Assembly (NCBI GenBank): GCA_019120335.1
Contig: DWVH01000005.1
Coordinates: 1 to 38,436, forward strand
Reading direction: 5' to 3'
Length of the DNA: 38,436 nt
Origin: Candidatus Enterococcus stercoripullorum
GTDB taxonomy: Bacteria; Bacillota; Bacilli; Lactobacillales; Enterococcaceae
In this document: positions 31,279 to 38,436 of the stretch, piece after piece
Layout: the number at the start of each line of letters is the position of its first letter
How positions within the stretch are numbered: position 1 is the stretch's first letter
Program-made: the position numbers and the translations under genes
The notes under the pieces: generated by a model
Databases searched by the model: none
Seen by the model: the letters and a program-made list of their open reading frames with translations, nothing else
What the model was told of the DNA's origin: nothing

Positions 31279-32269
31279 AAAAGCCCAAAAGCAATTCGTT
31301 TACTTGCTTTCTATTTATTTAAACAGTGGATTTTCGATGCAAAGTAGTTTTCAATTAATTCAACGAGGAAAACAATTATCGCCACAGTATTTAGTCCAAA
31401 TCGAAAAAATGTTCTGTATAGGGACTGAATTAGAAGAAATTTTTCGCACGCTTCACTTCAGTCCACAGATTATCGCCCAGATTCAATTGGCGCAAATTCA
31501 TGGTAATTTACCGCTCACTTTAGCTAGTATTTATCAGCAATTAAAACTACGCCAAGAACGTCTTCAAAAAATGCAGCAAATCTTATTTTATCCTGTATTA
31601 TTATTGGCCTTTTTGGTAGGAATGTTATTGCTGATGCGTTTTATCTTATTACCTCAGTTTATTGAGACGGGCATGGTGAGCACAAAGCAAGGGATGATTT
31701 TCCTGTTATGGTATGCACCAAATATTTTAGTAGGTGTTTGTGGGATAAGTGTTTTGGGTTATATCTTGCAAAAAAGTTTATGGCGTCGCTTGCCTGTATT
31801 ACAAAAAGTCCAATATTATTGCCGGATTCCGGGTATCAAGGCGTTGATTCAGCTATATTATACGAGTTTTTTTGCATCTGAGTGGGGCTTACTATTACAA
31901 CAGGGCTTAGAGCTCAGACAAATCATCTTATGTATGCAACAGTTGGAACAGCACTCCTTTATGCATGAATTATCACGCGATGTCGCTAAGAAGCTTTCAG
32001 TTGGCCTCACTTTACAACAAGCCTTAGCCGATGAAGCATTTTTTACACCTGAGTTTACGCAGATTTTGTTTCAAGGGGAGATGACCGGTGATTTAGGCAA
32101 AGAATTAACGATTTATAGTCGCTTGAGTTTAGAAACCTTCCAACAAAAATTACAGCAAGGGATGCAGTGGATTCAACCCGTTGTCTTCTTTTTTGTTGCG
32201 ATTTTAGTGTTGGGAATGTATTTATCAATTTTAATGCCGGTTTACAGTCAAATCGGCCAATTTAGTTAA
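31256..32269 (+). CDS. comGB: Competence pilus platform protein ComGB
   Basis: A 337-residue inner-membrane GspF-like platform protein, with the usual three hydrophobic segments (LLLAFLVGMLLLMRFIL, APNILVGVCGISVLGYIL and WIQPVVFFFVAILVLGMYLS) and the two repeated cytoplasmic domains with an LQQGLELRQI-type start. It anchors the ATPase ComGA to the pseudopilus. It overlaps comGA by 23 bases (AGAGGT before ATG 31256), giving coupled translation. It is slightly shorter than B. subtilis ComGB but has no visible break. Confidence 0.9.
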   Translation: MMKVKKDKKAQKQFVYLLSIYLNSGFSMQSSFQLIQRGKQLSPQYLVQIEKMFCIGTELEEIFRTLHFSPQIIAQIQLAQIHGNLPLTLASIYQQLKLRQERLQKMQQILFYPVLLLAFLVGMLLLMRFILLPQFIETGMVSTKQGMIFLLWYAPNILVGVCGISVLGYILQKSLWRRLPVLQKVQYYCRIPGIKALIQLYYTSFFASEWGLLLQQGLELRQIILCMQQLEQHSFMHELSRDVAKKLSVGLTLQQALADEAFFTPEFTQILFQGEMTGDLGKELTIYSRLSLETFQQKLQQGMQWIQPVVFFFVAILVLGMYLSILMPVYSQIGQFS

Positions 32270-32283
32270 TGGAGGAAAAAAGA

Positions 32284-32586
32284 ATGAAAAGAAAAAAATT
32301 CAAAGCTTTTACTTTAATTGAAATGATTATTGTCCTTTTTATCATTGGTATGTTAATGATGATCTTTGTACCGAACTTAACCAAGAAAGGCAATGATGCG
32401 CAGAAAAAATCGGATATTGCCATCGCTAAGGTCGTCCAACAAGAAATTGAATTATATAAAGCAGAAAATGGCGAAGAACCAAATGACGCTAAAATTACCG
32501 AATTAGTAGGAAAAAATCGTGCTGAAATCTATAAAAAACATAAAGATGAAGTGAAAGATGAATATACAACAACCCCAGCAAACTAA
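32284..32586 (+). CDS. comGC: Major competence pseudopilin ComGC
   Basis: A 100-residue type IV pilin-like protein. KAFTLIEMIIVLFIIGMLMM gives the prepilin peptidase site (cut before Phe, Glu at +5) and the hydrophobic assembly helix; the rest is a short charged globular part. It is the main subunit of the DNA-uptake pilus. ATG 32284 is 8 bases after GGAGG; the ATG at 32269 lies on that site and is rejected. Confidence 0.92.
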   Translation: MKRKKFKAFTLIEMIIVLFIIGMLMMIFVPNLTKKGNDAQKKSDIAIAKVVQQEIELYKAENGEEPNDAKITELVGKNRAEIYKKHKDEVKDEYTTTPAN

Positions 32587-33019
32587 GTACCGAATAATGT
32601 CTTTTACTTTGGTGGAGTGTCTATTGGTATTATGGATTTTGACTTCAATAGCAAGTTTAAGTGTGCATGGTTACCAAAAGGTGCAACAACAACTTGAGCG
32701 TGCTCGTTTTTTTCGTCAATTTGAATCTAGTTTTTACCTAACCATTGCTCGGGCCATTACCGCAGATGCGCCTTCAGAAATGATTATCAATGCTAGTGGT
32801 ATTCGTATGGAGCATCCTAAGTTTTCCGCTCTTGTTTATCGCTATCCAGAGGGAATTCGCTGTATTTCTTCTGCTCGCTACCTGCGTTTTAGTAGTAAGA
32901 CCGGCAATTATGCTCCAGCTAGCAAAGTCGTATTTGCAGATGATCATGCACGGTGCAAGGTTATTTATTCATTTTATTTTGGAAGTGGTCGCTATGAAAA
33001 GGAAATTATCCCGCTTTAA
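32558..33019 (+). CDS. comGD: Minor competence pseudopilin ComGD
   Basis: A 153-residue minor pseudopilin with a prepilin-type N-terminus (MSFTLVECLLVLWILTSIAS). It overlaps comGC by 29 bases. ATG 32558 has only a weak AAGTGA upstream; a second ATG at 32597 would put the cleavage site at the very start, leaving almost no leader, so the first is preferred. Minor pseudopilins start and cap the pilus. Confidence 0.85.
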   Translation: MNIQQPQQTKYRIMSFTLVECLLVLWILTSIASLSVHGYQKVQQQLERARFFRQFESSFYLTIARAITADAPSEMIINASGIRMEHPKFSALVYRYPEGIRCISSARYLRFSSKTGNYAPASKVVFADDHARCKVIYSFYFGSGRYEKEIIPL

Positions 33020-33260
33020 TCAGCCAGCCTATATTTTTATTGAAAGTTTATTTAGTCTCTTTTTATTTGCGAGTTGTGCCTTATTACTATGGGGCAGTGC
33101 AGTCGCCTATATCCAAGAATTAAAAAGAGAAGAACAATCCATAGAAAATATTCGCACAGCTTATGAGCAACTGTATGTGCAAGTCTATCATCAGCAATAT
33201 CCAAAAGTGGATTTTCAGTATGAGGATCAAGGGAAAATGCAGGTGATAGCCATTGAATAA
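32994..33260 (+). CDS. comGE: Minor competence pseudopilin ComGE
   Basis: An 88-residue pseudopilin. Its leader keeps a positively charged end and the degenerate site PAYIFIESLFSLFLF, where Tyr is +1 and Glu +5. ATG 32994 overlaps comGD by 26 bases, with GGAAGTGG 6 bases upstream. A longer open frame to 32790 has no support and would only overlap comGD. Assigned by position and hydrophobic pattern, since ComGE sequences vary widely. Confidence 0.8.
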   Translation: MKRKLSRFNQPAYIFIESLFSLFLFASCALLLWGSAVAYIQELKREEQSIENIRTAYEQLYVQVYHQQYPKVDFQYEDQGKMQVIAIE

Positions 33261-33696
33261 ACAACGAGCCTTTACCCTTTTTGAATGTTTATGGGCGCTA
33301 TTTTTGATTGGTCTGACGCTCGTGGGGATGAATCAGCTACTGTTTGGTATGCGAAAAATTGATCATTATTTACACTTTCAGCAAACCCAAGACTTTCAAC
33401 TTTCCATGATTCAACTGGAACATCAATTAAAAGATTTTCAATGGATTAAAATTGAATCGCAAAAAGTAGTCTTTGAAAGTAAAGTAGCAGACAACGGATA
33501 TTATCCCAAAGCTATCTTAAAACTAAGTGCGACCAATAATTTGGTGCTTTCTATTAATAGTGGTAATCAACCCATCTTAAAACAAGTAAAATCAATTCAC
33601 TTTCAAGAAAATAATCAGTTTATTCAAATCGATGTTTACTTTAAAGAAGGGAACGAGAAGCATGCGACACTTTTACTACCGCCTAAAACCACCTAG
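33253..33696 (+). CDS. comGF: Minor competence pseudopilin ComGF
   Basis: A 147-residue pseudopilin with prepilin site RAFTLFECLWALFLIGLTL (Phe +1, Glu +5) and a beta-rich C-terminal part. The start is TTG 33253, 6 bases after AGGTGA, overlapping the end of comGE by 8 bases. ComGF identity rests on order and length. Confidence 0.85.
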   Translation: MNKQRAFTLFECLWALFLIGLTLVGMNQLLFGMRKIDHYLHFQQTQDFQLSMIQLEHQLKDFQWIKIESQKVVFESKVADNGYYPKAILKLSATNNLVLSINSGNQPILKQVKSIHFQENNQFIQIDVYFKEGNEKHATLLLPPKTT

Positions 33697-34054
33697 GGCC
33701 GGCATCTTGATGATTGTTCTGAGTTTCATATTTTTGTTGAGTGTGATTTTAATGATGCTGACAAGTAGTTTTCATCATCAACAACTGGCCAATCGCGAGG
33801 TCAAACACTATTTCCAACGTCAAATGATGAAACAATTATTGTTAGCTGATTATCAAAAAAATCCAACAAAATATGACAAAGAAGGTGTGGTGAACTACAA
33901 TATTGGACAAATTCACTATCAAAAAACAACTGATGAAATGATACTTTGGATTTATTTAAAGTCAGATGCTATGAAAATAAGAGATTCACTGAATGTTTCG
34001 ATATCTTCTTCAGATGAAACAACGACTACAACCAGTGACAAAACAAAGCCTTGA
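33662..34054 (+). CDS. comGG: Competence protein ComGG
   Basis: A 130-residue protein with one N-terminal hydrophobic segment (AGILMIVLSFIFLLSVILMM) and a polar part ending in a Ser/Thr/Asp-rich tail. It lacks the Glu+5 of true pilins, as ComGG often does. ATG 33662 overlaps comGF by 35 bases; AAGGG lies 11 bases before it. It is the last gene of the comG operon, identified mainly by place. Confidence 0.78.
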   Translation: MRHFYYRLKPPRAGILMIVLSFIFLLSVILMMLTSSFHHQQLANREVKHYFQRQMMKQLLLADYQKNPTKYDKEGVVNYNIGQIHYQKTTDEMILWIYLKSDAMKIRDSLNVSISSSDETTTTTSDKTKP

Positions 34055-34106
34055 TAGACCAGCTTAGTTATATAATTTACAAATTAATACAGATGACAAA
34101 ACAAAG

Positions 34107-34144
34107 ATGCTTGGAAATGAAAAGAATGTTTCCAAGCATTTTTG
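34107..34144 (+). terminator. Terminator of the comG operon
   Basis: ATGCTTGGAAA (34107-34117) pairs with TTTCCAAGCAT (34129-34139), followed by a T-run. Confidence 0.88.
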
Positions 34145-34189
34145 TTGATTTTTCAGCATTTTCAGAAATTATTTCAACAAATGATATCA

Positions 34190-34204
34190 AAGAAAGCGAT
34201 TGAA
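34190..34204 (+). promoter_or_regulatory. Possible CcpA (cre) site upstream of methylase-ackA
   Basis: AGAAAGCGATTGAA fits the cre consensus at all but two fixed positions and is centred about 64 bases before the likely transcription start, close to the position of the activating cre of B. subtilis ackA. Confidence 0.35.
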
Positions 34205-34227
34205 AAATATCACAAATTGAGATAAAA

Positions 34228-34254
34228 TTAAACAGAAGGTAAAGTTGTTATAAT
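34228..34254 (+). promoter_or_regulatory. Methylase-ackA promoter
   Basis: TTAAAC (34228-34233), 15 bases, consensus TATAAT (34249-34254). A second TATAAT at 34257-34262 is too near the start. The leader would be very short. Confidence 0.45.
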
Positions 34255-34274
34255 TATATAATGGAGTTGAAATC

Positions 34275-35285
34275 ATGTTTCCAGAAAAAATCGAAGAACG
34301 TTTTTACACGCATTTGCAAGCTATTCAAATCTTGCAGCAAGCGTTAGAATGTTCATTTTTAGATGCTTATATTGAGCATATTGAAAATGTCAATGATCAA
34401 TATACCATTCGTGTTATTGAAGGAGTACCTAATCAAGAAAGCATTGATCAACTCACTCCTTTATACGAACAATTAAAAGCGGATGAATTTACCGCCGAAG
34501 AAAAACGTAAAATCAGTCAATTGTTGCTGTTAAAAGGGGCACAGACGGAAAAACTACAAGCAAATCATCAATTGACCCCCGATGGCATTGGCTTTTTATT
34601 TGTTTATTTGATTGAGCAACTCTATATGAATCAAAAAGCAAATTTACGCATGTTGGATTTAACGACAGGTATGGGCAATCTTTTGTTCACTATTGTCAAT
34701 AATCTAGCCTTAGCCAAATATCATACAACTGCGATTGGTGTGGACAATGATGAGACACTCTTAGCAGTAGCAGCAGCCAATAGTCAATGGTTCGAAAGTG
34801 AGGTTACTTTATTCCATCAAGATGGCTTACAGGACTTACTGATTGACCCCGTGGATGTCGCTTTTGGTGATTTACCAGTCGGCTATTATCCAATTGATGA
34901 AAAGGCCAAAGATTTTATCGTTCACGCAGAAAACGAACATACCTATGCCCACCACTTGCTCATTGAACAAGCGATGAAGTATGTTAAAGAAGCTGGCTTT
35001 GGTATTTTCCTAATGCCAAGTCAATTTCTAGAAAGTCCACAAAGCGACCAATTCAAAAAGTTGCTTCAAGAAAAAGTTTATTTACAAGGAATCATTCAAT
35101 TACCGGATGATTTATTCCGTAATGAACATTCGAAAAAGAGCATCATCTTGCTTCAAAACCGTGGACAAGGAGCAAAGCAAGTAAGTGAAGTCTTATTAGC
35201 TCGCTTACAAACCTTAAAACAACCGGAAAAAATTGCTGAATTCTTCAAAGAGTTCGCACAATGGAAAGAAACTTATTTAAATTAG
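34275..35285 (+). CDS. YtxK-like class I SAM-dependent methyltransferase
   Basis: A 336-residue N6-adenine-methylase-like protein. MLDLTTGMGNLLFTIV is the SAM-binding motif I, AIGVDNDETLLAVA motif II, and FGDLPVGYYP replaces the NPPY catalytic motif, so DNA methylation is doubtful; LPDDLFRNEHSKKSIILLQ is a typical late motif. It is the YtxK relative usually found between comG and ackA in Bacillales and Lactobacillales. The substrate is unknown. The ATG follows GGAG, and the gene lies 30 bases before ackA. Confidence 0.85.
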   Translation: MFPEKIEERFYTHLQAIQILQQALECSFLDAYIEHIENVNDQYTIRVIEGVPNQESIDQLTPLYEQLKADEFTAEEKRKISQLLLLKGAQTEKLQANHQLTPDGIGFLFVYLIEQLYMNQKANLRMLDLTTGMGNLLFTIVNNLALAKYHTTAIGVDNDETLLAVAAANSQWFESEVTLFHQDGLQDLLIDPVDVAFGDLPVGYYPIDEKAKDFIVHAENEHTYAHHLLIEQAMKYVKEAGFGIFLMPSQFLESPQSDQFKKLLQEKVYLQGIIQLPDDLFRNEHSKKSIILLQNRGQGAKQVSEVLLARLQTLKQPEKIAEFFKEFAQWKETYLN

Positions 35286-35315
35286 GTAATTTACAAAAGA
35301 TTAGAGGTCGATATT

Positions 35316-36509
35316 ATGTCAAAAACTATTTCAATTAACGCGGGAAGTTCAAGTTTAAAATGGCAACTATATTTAATGCCTGAAGAAAAAGTTGTTGCAA
35401 AAGGTTTGGTGGAACGTATTGGTTTGCCTAATTCAATCTTTACTATTAAATATGGTGAAGATGAAAAATTTGAATTAGTGCAAGACATTGAAAATCATGA
35501 AATTGCTGTTCAAATGTTAATGGATCAATTAATTGAACTAGGCATTTTAGCAAGCTATGACGAAATCACAGGGGTTGGTCACCGTATCGTGCATGGTGGT
35601 GAATACTACAGCGAATCAGTAGTCATTGATGATGAAGTTGTGGATAAAATTGAAGAATGTGCTGCCTTCGCGCCATTACATAATCCAGCTCACGTCATGG
35701 GAATTCGTGCCTTCCGTAAATTGTTACCAGGCGTGATTAATGTAGCGGTATTTGACACTGCTTTCCATGCCACTATGCCTGAATTCGCTTATCTATATAG
35801 CTTACCAATGGAATACTATGACAAATATAAAGTCCGTAAATACGGTGCACATGGTACAAGTCATCGCTATGTTGCGCACCGTGCTGCTGAAGTACTAGGC
35901 AAACCAATTGAAGAATTAAAATTAATTACTTGTCATTTAGGAAATGGTGCTTCAATTACAGCGGTTGATGGTGGCCGTTCAGTGGATACTTCTATGGGAT
36001 TCACACCACTAGCTGGGGTAACAATGGGTACACGTTCTGGTGATATTGACCCTGCTGTATTACCTTATTTGATGAAAAAATTAGACATCGACATTGACGA
36101 AATGTTGACGGTCTTAAATAAAAAATCTGGTTTACTTGGTTTGAGCGGTATTTCTAGTGATATGCGTGATATCGAAGCAAATCTAGGCAAACCTCAAATA
36201 GAGTTAACTTACAATATATTTACAGATCGTATACGTAAATATATTGCTTCATACGTTGCAGTAATGAATGGAGTAGATGCAATTATCTTTACTGCTGGTA
36301 TTGGTGAAAATGATGCTCATGTTCGTAGCGAAATTATTAAAGGCATGAGCTGGTTTGGTTGCGAAATCGATCTAGAACAAAATAAAAAACGTGGCGAAGA
36401 ACTAGTCATTTCAACCCCTGATTCTAAAGTCAAAGTATTAGTTATTCCAACTGATGAAGAATTAATGATTGCTCGTGACGTTGAGCGCCTAAAAGCTGAA
36501 ACAAAATAA
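35316..36509 (+). CDS. ackA: Acetate kinase
   Basis: A 397-residue acetate kinase, converting acetyl phosphate and ADP to acetate and ATP, the main ATP-yielding step of overflow and mixed fermentation. The signature [16 protein letters not shown] begins the protein; [31 protein letters not shown]-like [22 protein letters not shown] and [13 protein letters not shown] follow. GAGGTCG precedes the ATG. It follows the methylase gene closely and has its own terminator. Confidence 0.96.
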   Translation: MSKTISINAGSSSLKWQLYLMPEEKVVAKGLVERIGLPNSIFTIKYGEDEKFELVQDIENHEIAVQMLMDQLIELGILASYDEITGVGHRIVHGGEYYSESVVIDDEVVDKIEECAAFAPLHNPAHVMGIRAFRKLLPGVINVAVFDTAFHATMPEFAYLYSLPMEYYDKYKVRKYGAHGTSHRYVAHRAAEVLGKPIEELKLITCHLGNGASITAVDGGRSVDTSMGFTPLAGVTMGTRSGDIDPAVLPYLMKKLDIDIDEMLTVLNKKSGLLGLSGISSDMRDIEANLGKPQIELTYNIFTDRIRKYIASYVAVMNGVDAIIFTAGIGENDAHVRSEIIKGMSWFGCEIDLEQNKKRGEELVISTPDSKVKVLVIPTDEELMIARDVERLKAETK

Positions 36510-36518
36510 TGTAATAAT

Positions 36519-36557
36519 AAACGCCTAGCTTACGGGAAGTTGTGAGTTAGGCGTTTT
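36519..36557 (+). terminator. Terminator after ackA
   Basis: AACGCCTAGCT (36520-36530) pairs with AGTTAGGCGTT (36545-36555) with one G-U pair, then a T-run. Confidence 0.85.
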
Positions 36558-36617
36558 GTCATTTAATACAAATGAGTCTCAAGATTTTGAACATTATAAC
36601 CAAAATTTCGCAAATCT

Positions 36618-36647
36618 TGTTGACGCTTACATGAATTGGTTTAAAAT
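36618..36647 (+). promoter_or_regulatory. galM promoter with overlapping cre-like site
   Basis: TTGACG (36620-36625), 16 bases, TAAAAT (36642-36647). TGTTGACGCTTACA (36618-36631) matches the cre consensus with two mismatches and covers the -35, so CcpA repression is plausible. Confidence 0.5.
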
Positions 36648-36682
36648 AAGAGATGTATCTAATAATTAGAGTAGGTGAAATC

Positions 36683-37672
36683 ATGTTAACAGTGAAACAA
36701 ATCCATGATAAAAATTATGAAACAGTCTATGAACTAACAAATTCTAAAGGGTTAAAAATTTTAACCAGTCCTTTCGGTGCACGCCTTTTAGCCATTCAAG
36801 TACCATTAAAAGAGGAATTGCGTGATATTGTGGCCGCACCTAAAGATTTGGCTTTACAAAAAGAATTGCGTTACTTTGGCGCAACGATTGGACCTGTCGC
36901 TGGACGAATTACCAATAGTCAGTTCACCATTGATGGTCAAACTTATACCACTGAAACGAATAATAATGCGCATACTTTACACTCAGGTTCCAATGGTTTT
37001 GATACCAAAGATTGGTTTGCTGAAACCTTTGAGCAAGAAGGCAAAGTAGGGGTTATTTATAGCTTTACGCATCCTGATGGTGCAGATGGCTTTCCTGGAA
37101 AAGTCCAAGCTAAAGTGATTTATACTTTAGATGAAGATGACAATTTAAAGATGACTTATGAAGCGAAAACCGATAAAGCCACTTTATATAATCCAACCTG
37201 TCATGGCTATTATAATTTAACTGGTAGTGAAGGAAATCCCGTCAACAGTCATTTATTACAAGTTGGCGCTGAGAAGAAAGCAACGACCAATCCAGATGTC
37301 ACAACGACGGGCGAATTTACCCAAGTGGCAGGGACGAAATTTGATTTTAGAACATTAAAAGAAATTGGTGAAACCACGCTTGATGATCCATTTGTCCTTC
37401 ATCATGAAAACGACTATGACTTGACCATTACGAGTCCAGATCAAGCAGTAAGTATGCAAATCAAAACTGATTCCGATGCGATTATTCTTTATATCACAGG
37501 TACCCATGAAGAAGGTACACCAATGAAGAATGGGACGATGGTTGCACGTGGTTCCATTGCGATTGAACCTCAAGGCATCCCTGGTGCAGAAAAATTCAGC
37601 CAATATGGTTCGATTCTATTGAGTCCAGAAGAAACTTTCCATTCTGAAACCACTTATCATATTGCTTATTAA
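36683..37672 (+). CDS. galM: Aldose 1-epimerase (galactose mutarotase)
   Basis: A 329-residue GalM-fold protein interconverting alpha and beta sugar anomers. The set GATIGPVAGRITNSQF, NNNAHTLHSGSNGFD (catalytic His), NPTCHGYYNLTG (second His), DYDLTI and the C-terminal IAIEPQGIPG (catalytic Glu) is complete. ATG 36683 follows TAGGTGA; an ATG 30 bases earlier lies between the -10 box and that site and is rejected. It is alone, not next to other galactose genes. Confidence 0.92.
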   Translation: MLTVKQIHDKNYETVYELTNSKGLKILTSPFGARLLAIQVPLKEELRDIVAAPKDLALQKELRYFGATIGPVAGRITNSQFTIDGQTYTTETNNNAHTLHSGSNGFDTKDWFAETFEQEGKVGVIYSFTHPDGADGFPGKVQAKVIYTLDEDDNLKMTYEAKTDKATLYNPTCHGYYNLTGSEGNPVNSHLLQVGAEKKATTNPDVTTTGEFTQVAGTKFDFRTLKEIGETTLDDPFVLHHENDYDLTITSPDQAVSMQIKTDSDAIILYITGTHEEGTPMKNGTMVARGSIAIEPQGIPGAEKFSQYGSILLSPEETFHSETTYHIAY

Positions 37673-37680
37673 AACAATGA

Positions 37681-37716
37681 AAGTACAGACTCGCCTTAAG
37701 CAGTCTGTGCTTTTTT
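37681..37716 (+). terminator. Terminator after galM
   Basis: ACAGACT (37685-37691) pairs with AGTCTGT (37702-37708), with AAG/CTT outside one mismatch, followed by six T. Confidence 0.82.
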
Positions 37717-37999
37717 GTGCTAAAAAACAGTACTTTAGTTATTTTAAAGTTTATCTGAAAACCATTTTGTAAAGTATTTTGTTTGCGATTTATGTGCAAT
37801 CCATACACTTTTTCGATTTTGTCGTAAAGCCGCTTGCAAAGGGTTCAAAGATGAGTAAAATAGCTTTCGTGGGATTCTTTTACCCAATTTTATGAAAACT
37901 TTCGGAAAAAGATTTCTAAAGGGTGAAGTTTCTCGATGATTGAAGTAATTCTCAATTTTTTGATTCTTTGACAATTAAATATGAAAGTGGTGGAAAACA
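37717..37999. other. A/T-rich intergenic stretch, no gene found
   Basis: No supported gene or RNA was found. A 76-codon minus-strand frame (37744-37974) would start at TTG without a ribosome site and matches nothing I know. The promoter of the next gene must lie here, but no clear -35/-10 pair stands out. Confidence 0.5.
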
Positions 38000-38436
38000 G
38001 TGATTAAAAAAGAATTCCAGAAAATCTGGGCAAACAAATTACTATTCGTTACTGTTATCGTAGCGATGTGTTTACCTATTCTTTATGCAAGTATTTTCCT
38101 AAAATCAATTTGGGATCCATACGGCAGAATTAATCATTTACCAGTTGCGGTGGTGAATTTAGACCAACCAACCACATTAGAAGGTAATAAAGTCGATGTT
38201 GGTGACAGATTGGTAAAAGAGTTGAAATCAAATGACGATTTAGATTGGCATTTCGTTTCAGCTAAAAAGGCACAAGAAGGACTGAAAGATCGTAAATACT
38301 ATATGATCGTTAAAATTCCGAAAAACTTCTCTGAAAATGCGGCTTCTGTATTAGATACCGATCCTGAAAAAATGGATTTAACCTACGAAACAAATGGTGG
38401 GTTGAACTTTTTAGGGGAAGTTATCAGTGAAAATGC
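38000..38436 (+). CDS. YhgE/Pip-family membrane protein, 5' part
   Basis: The window cuts this gene after about 145 codons. The GTG start has GGTGG 7 bases upstream. The protein opens with KKEFQKIWANKLLFVTVIVA, a first membrane segment, then LYASIFLKSIWDPYGRINHL and PVAVVNLDQPT, which are hallmarks of the YhgE/Pip N-terminal domain (phage infection protein, ABC-2-like permease fold). Such proteins are large (700-900 residues) with further C-terminal membrane segments. Function is not settled. Confidence 0.88.
   Translation, partial: MIKKEFQKIWANKLLFVTVIVAMCLPILYASIFLKSIWDPYGRINHLPVAVVNLDQPTTLEGNKVDVGDRLVKELKSNDDLDWHFVSAKKAQEGLKDRKYYMIVKIPKNFSENAASVLDTDPEKMDLTYETNGGLNFLGEVISEN

Noticed and set aside
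32790-33260. Long upstream extension of comGE
   Set aside because: The extension would overlap most of comGD in another frame; the ATG at 32994 has a ribosome site and places the pilin-like segment at the N-terminus.
37744-37974. A 76-codon minus-strand frame before the YhgE/Pip gene
   Set aside because: TTG start without a ribosome site, no recognised domain, and composition expected of A/T-rich noncoding DNA.

Overview
The window is low-GC Firmicutes chromosome. It is most likely from Enterococcus or a close relative: pepV, an oatA-type O-acetyltransferase, an adcA-ZinT fusion, a comG operon followed by a YtxK-like methylase and ackA, and a flavin-based extracellular electron transfer (EET) locus fit that group. 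Species cannot be settled from sequence alone. No rRNA, tRNA, CRISPR array, phage or transposase gene was seen.

Layout. 1-5.2 kb: oatA; convergent nnrD and a 6-phospho-3-hexuloisomerase gene (hxlB-like) carrying an in-frame TGA 21 codons before its apparent natural end; pepV. 5.2-9.3 kb: a small PepSY-like membrane protein, then pepA-thioredoxin-uspA-cadD-ytpR. 9.3-12.2 kb: an MFS transporter followed by a 56-residue coiled-coil gene, facing a Crp/Fnr regulator, flanked by modular palindromic repeats. 12.2-18.4 kb: htrA, a dense DnaA-box cluster, rlmH and a TIM-barrel gene, then an operon for sulfur amino acids (patB-like lyase, cystathionine gamma-synthase family enzyme, NADPH flavin oxidoreductase).

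18.9-26.4 kb is a complete EET cluster: dmkB, eetB, eetA and ndh2 leftward; pplA, fmnB and dmkA rightward. Ndh2 would move electrons from NADH to a demethylmenaquinone made with DmkA and DmkB, EetA/EetB would pass them outward, and PplA, a lipoprotein with two FMN sites charged by FmnB, would deliver them to external acceptors. The ndh2-pplA gap holds both promoters and two TTTCACA/TGTGAAA palindromes. The PplA signal peptide ends in a cAD1-like octapeptide.

26.5-30.2 kb: adcA behind a clear Zur-type box, a class-I glutamine-amidotransferase-like hydrolase, and metY. 30.3-34.1 kb: comGA to comGG with overlapping starts. 34.3-38.4 kb: a YtxK-like methylase, ackA, galM and the 5' end of a YhgE/Pip protein cut by the window edge.

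The least explained material is the repeat family (about 130-180 bp units in two types, copies at 1-62, 9.3-9.6, 12.0-12.2 and 18.4-18.8 kb). Its outer stem arms differ between copies yet stay complementary. The in-frame TGA in hxlB, paired hairpins between ndh2 and eetA, and the DnaA-box cluster are the other points that reward checking.
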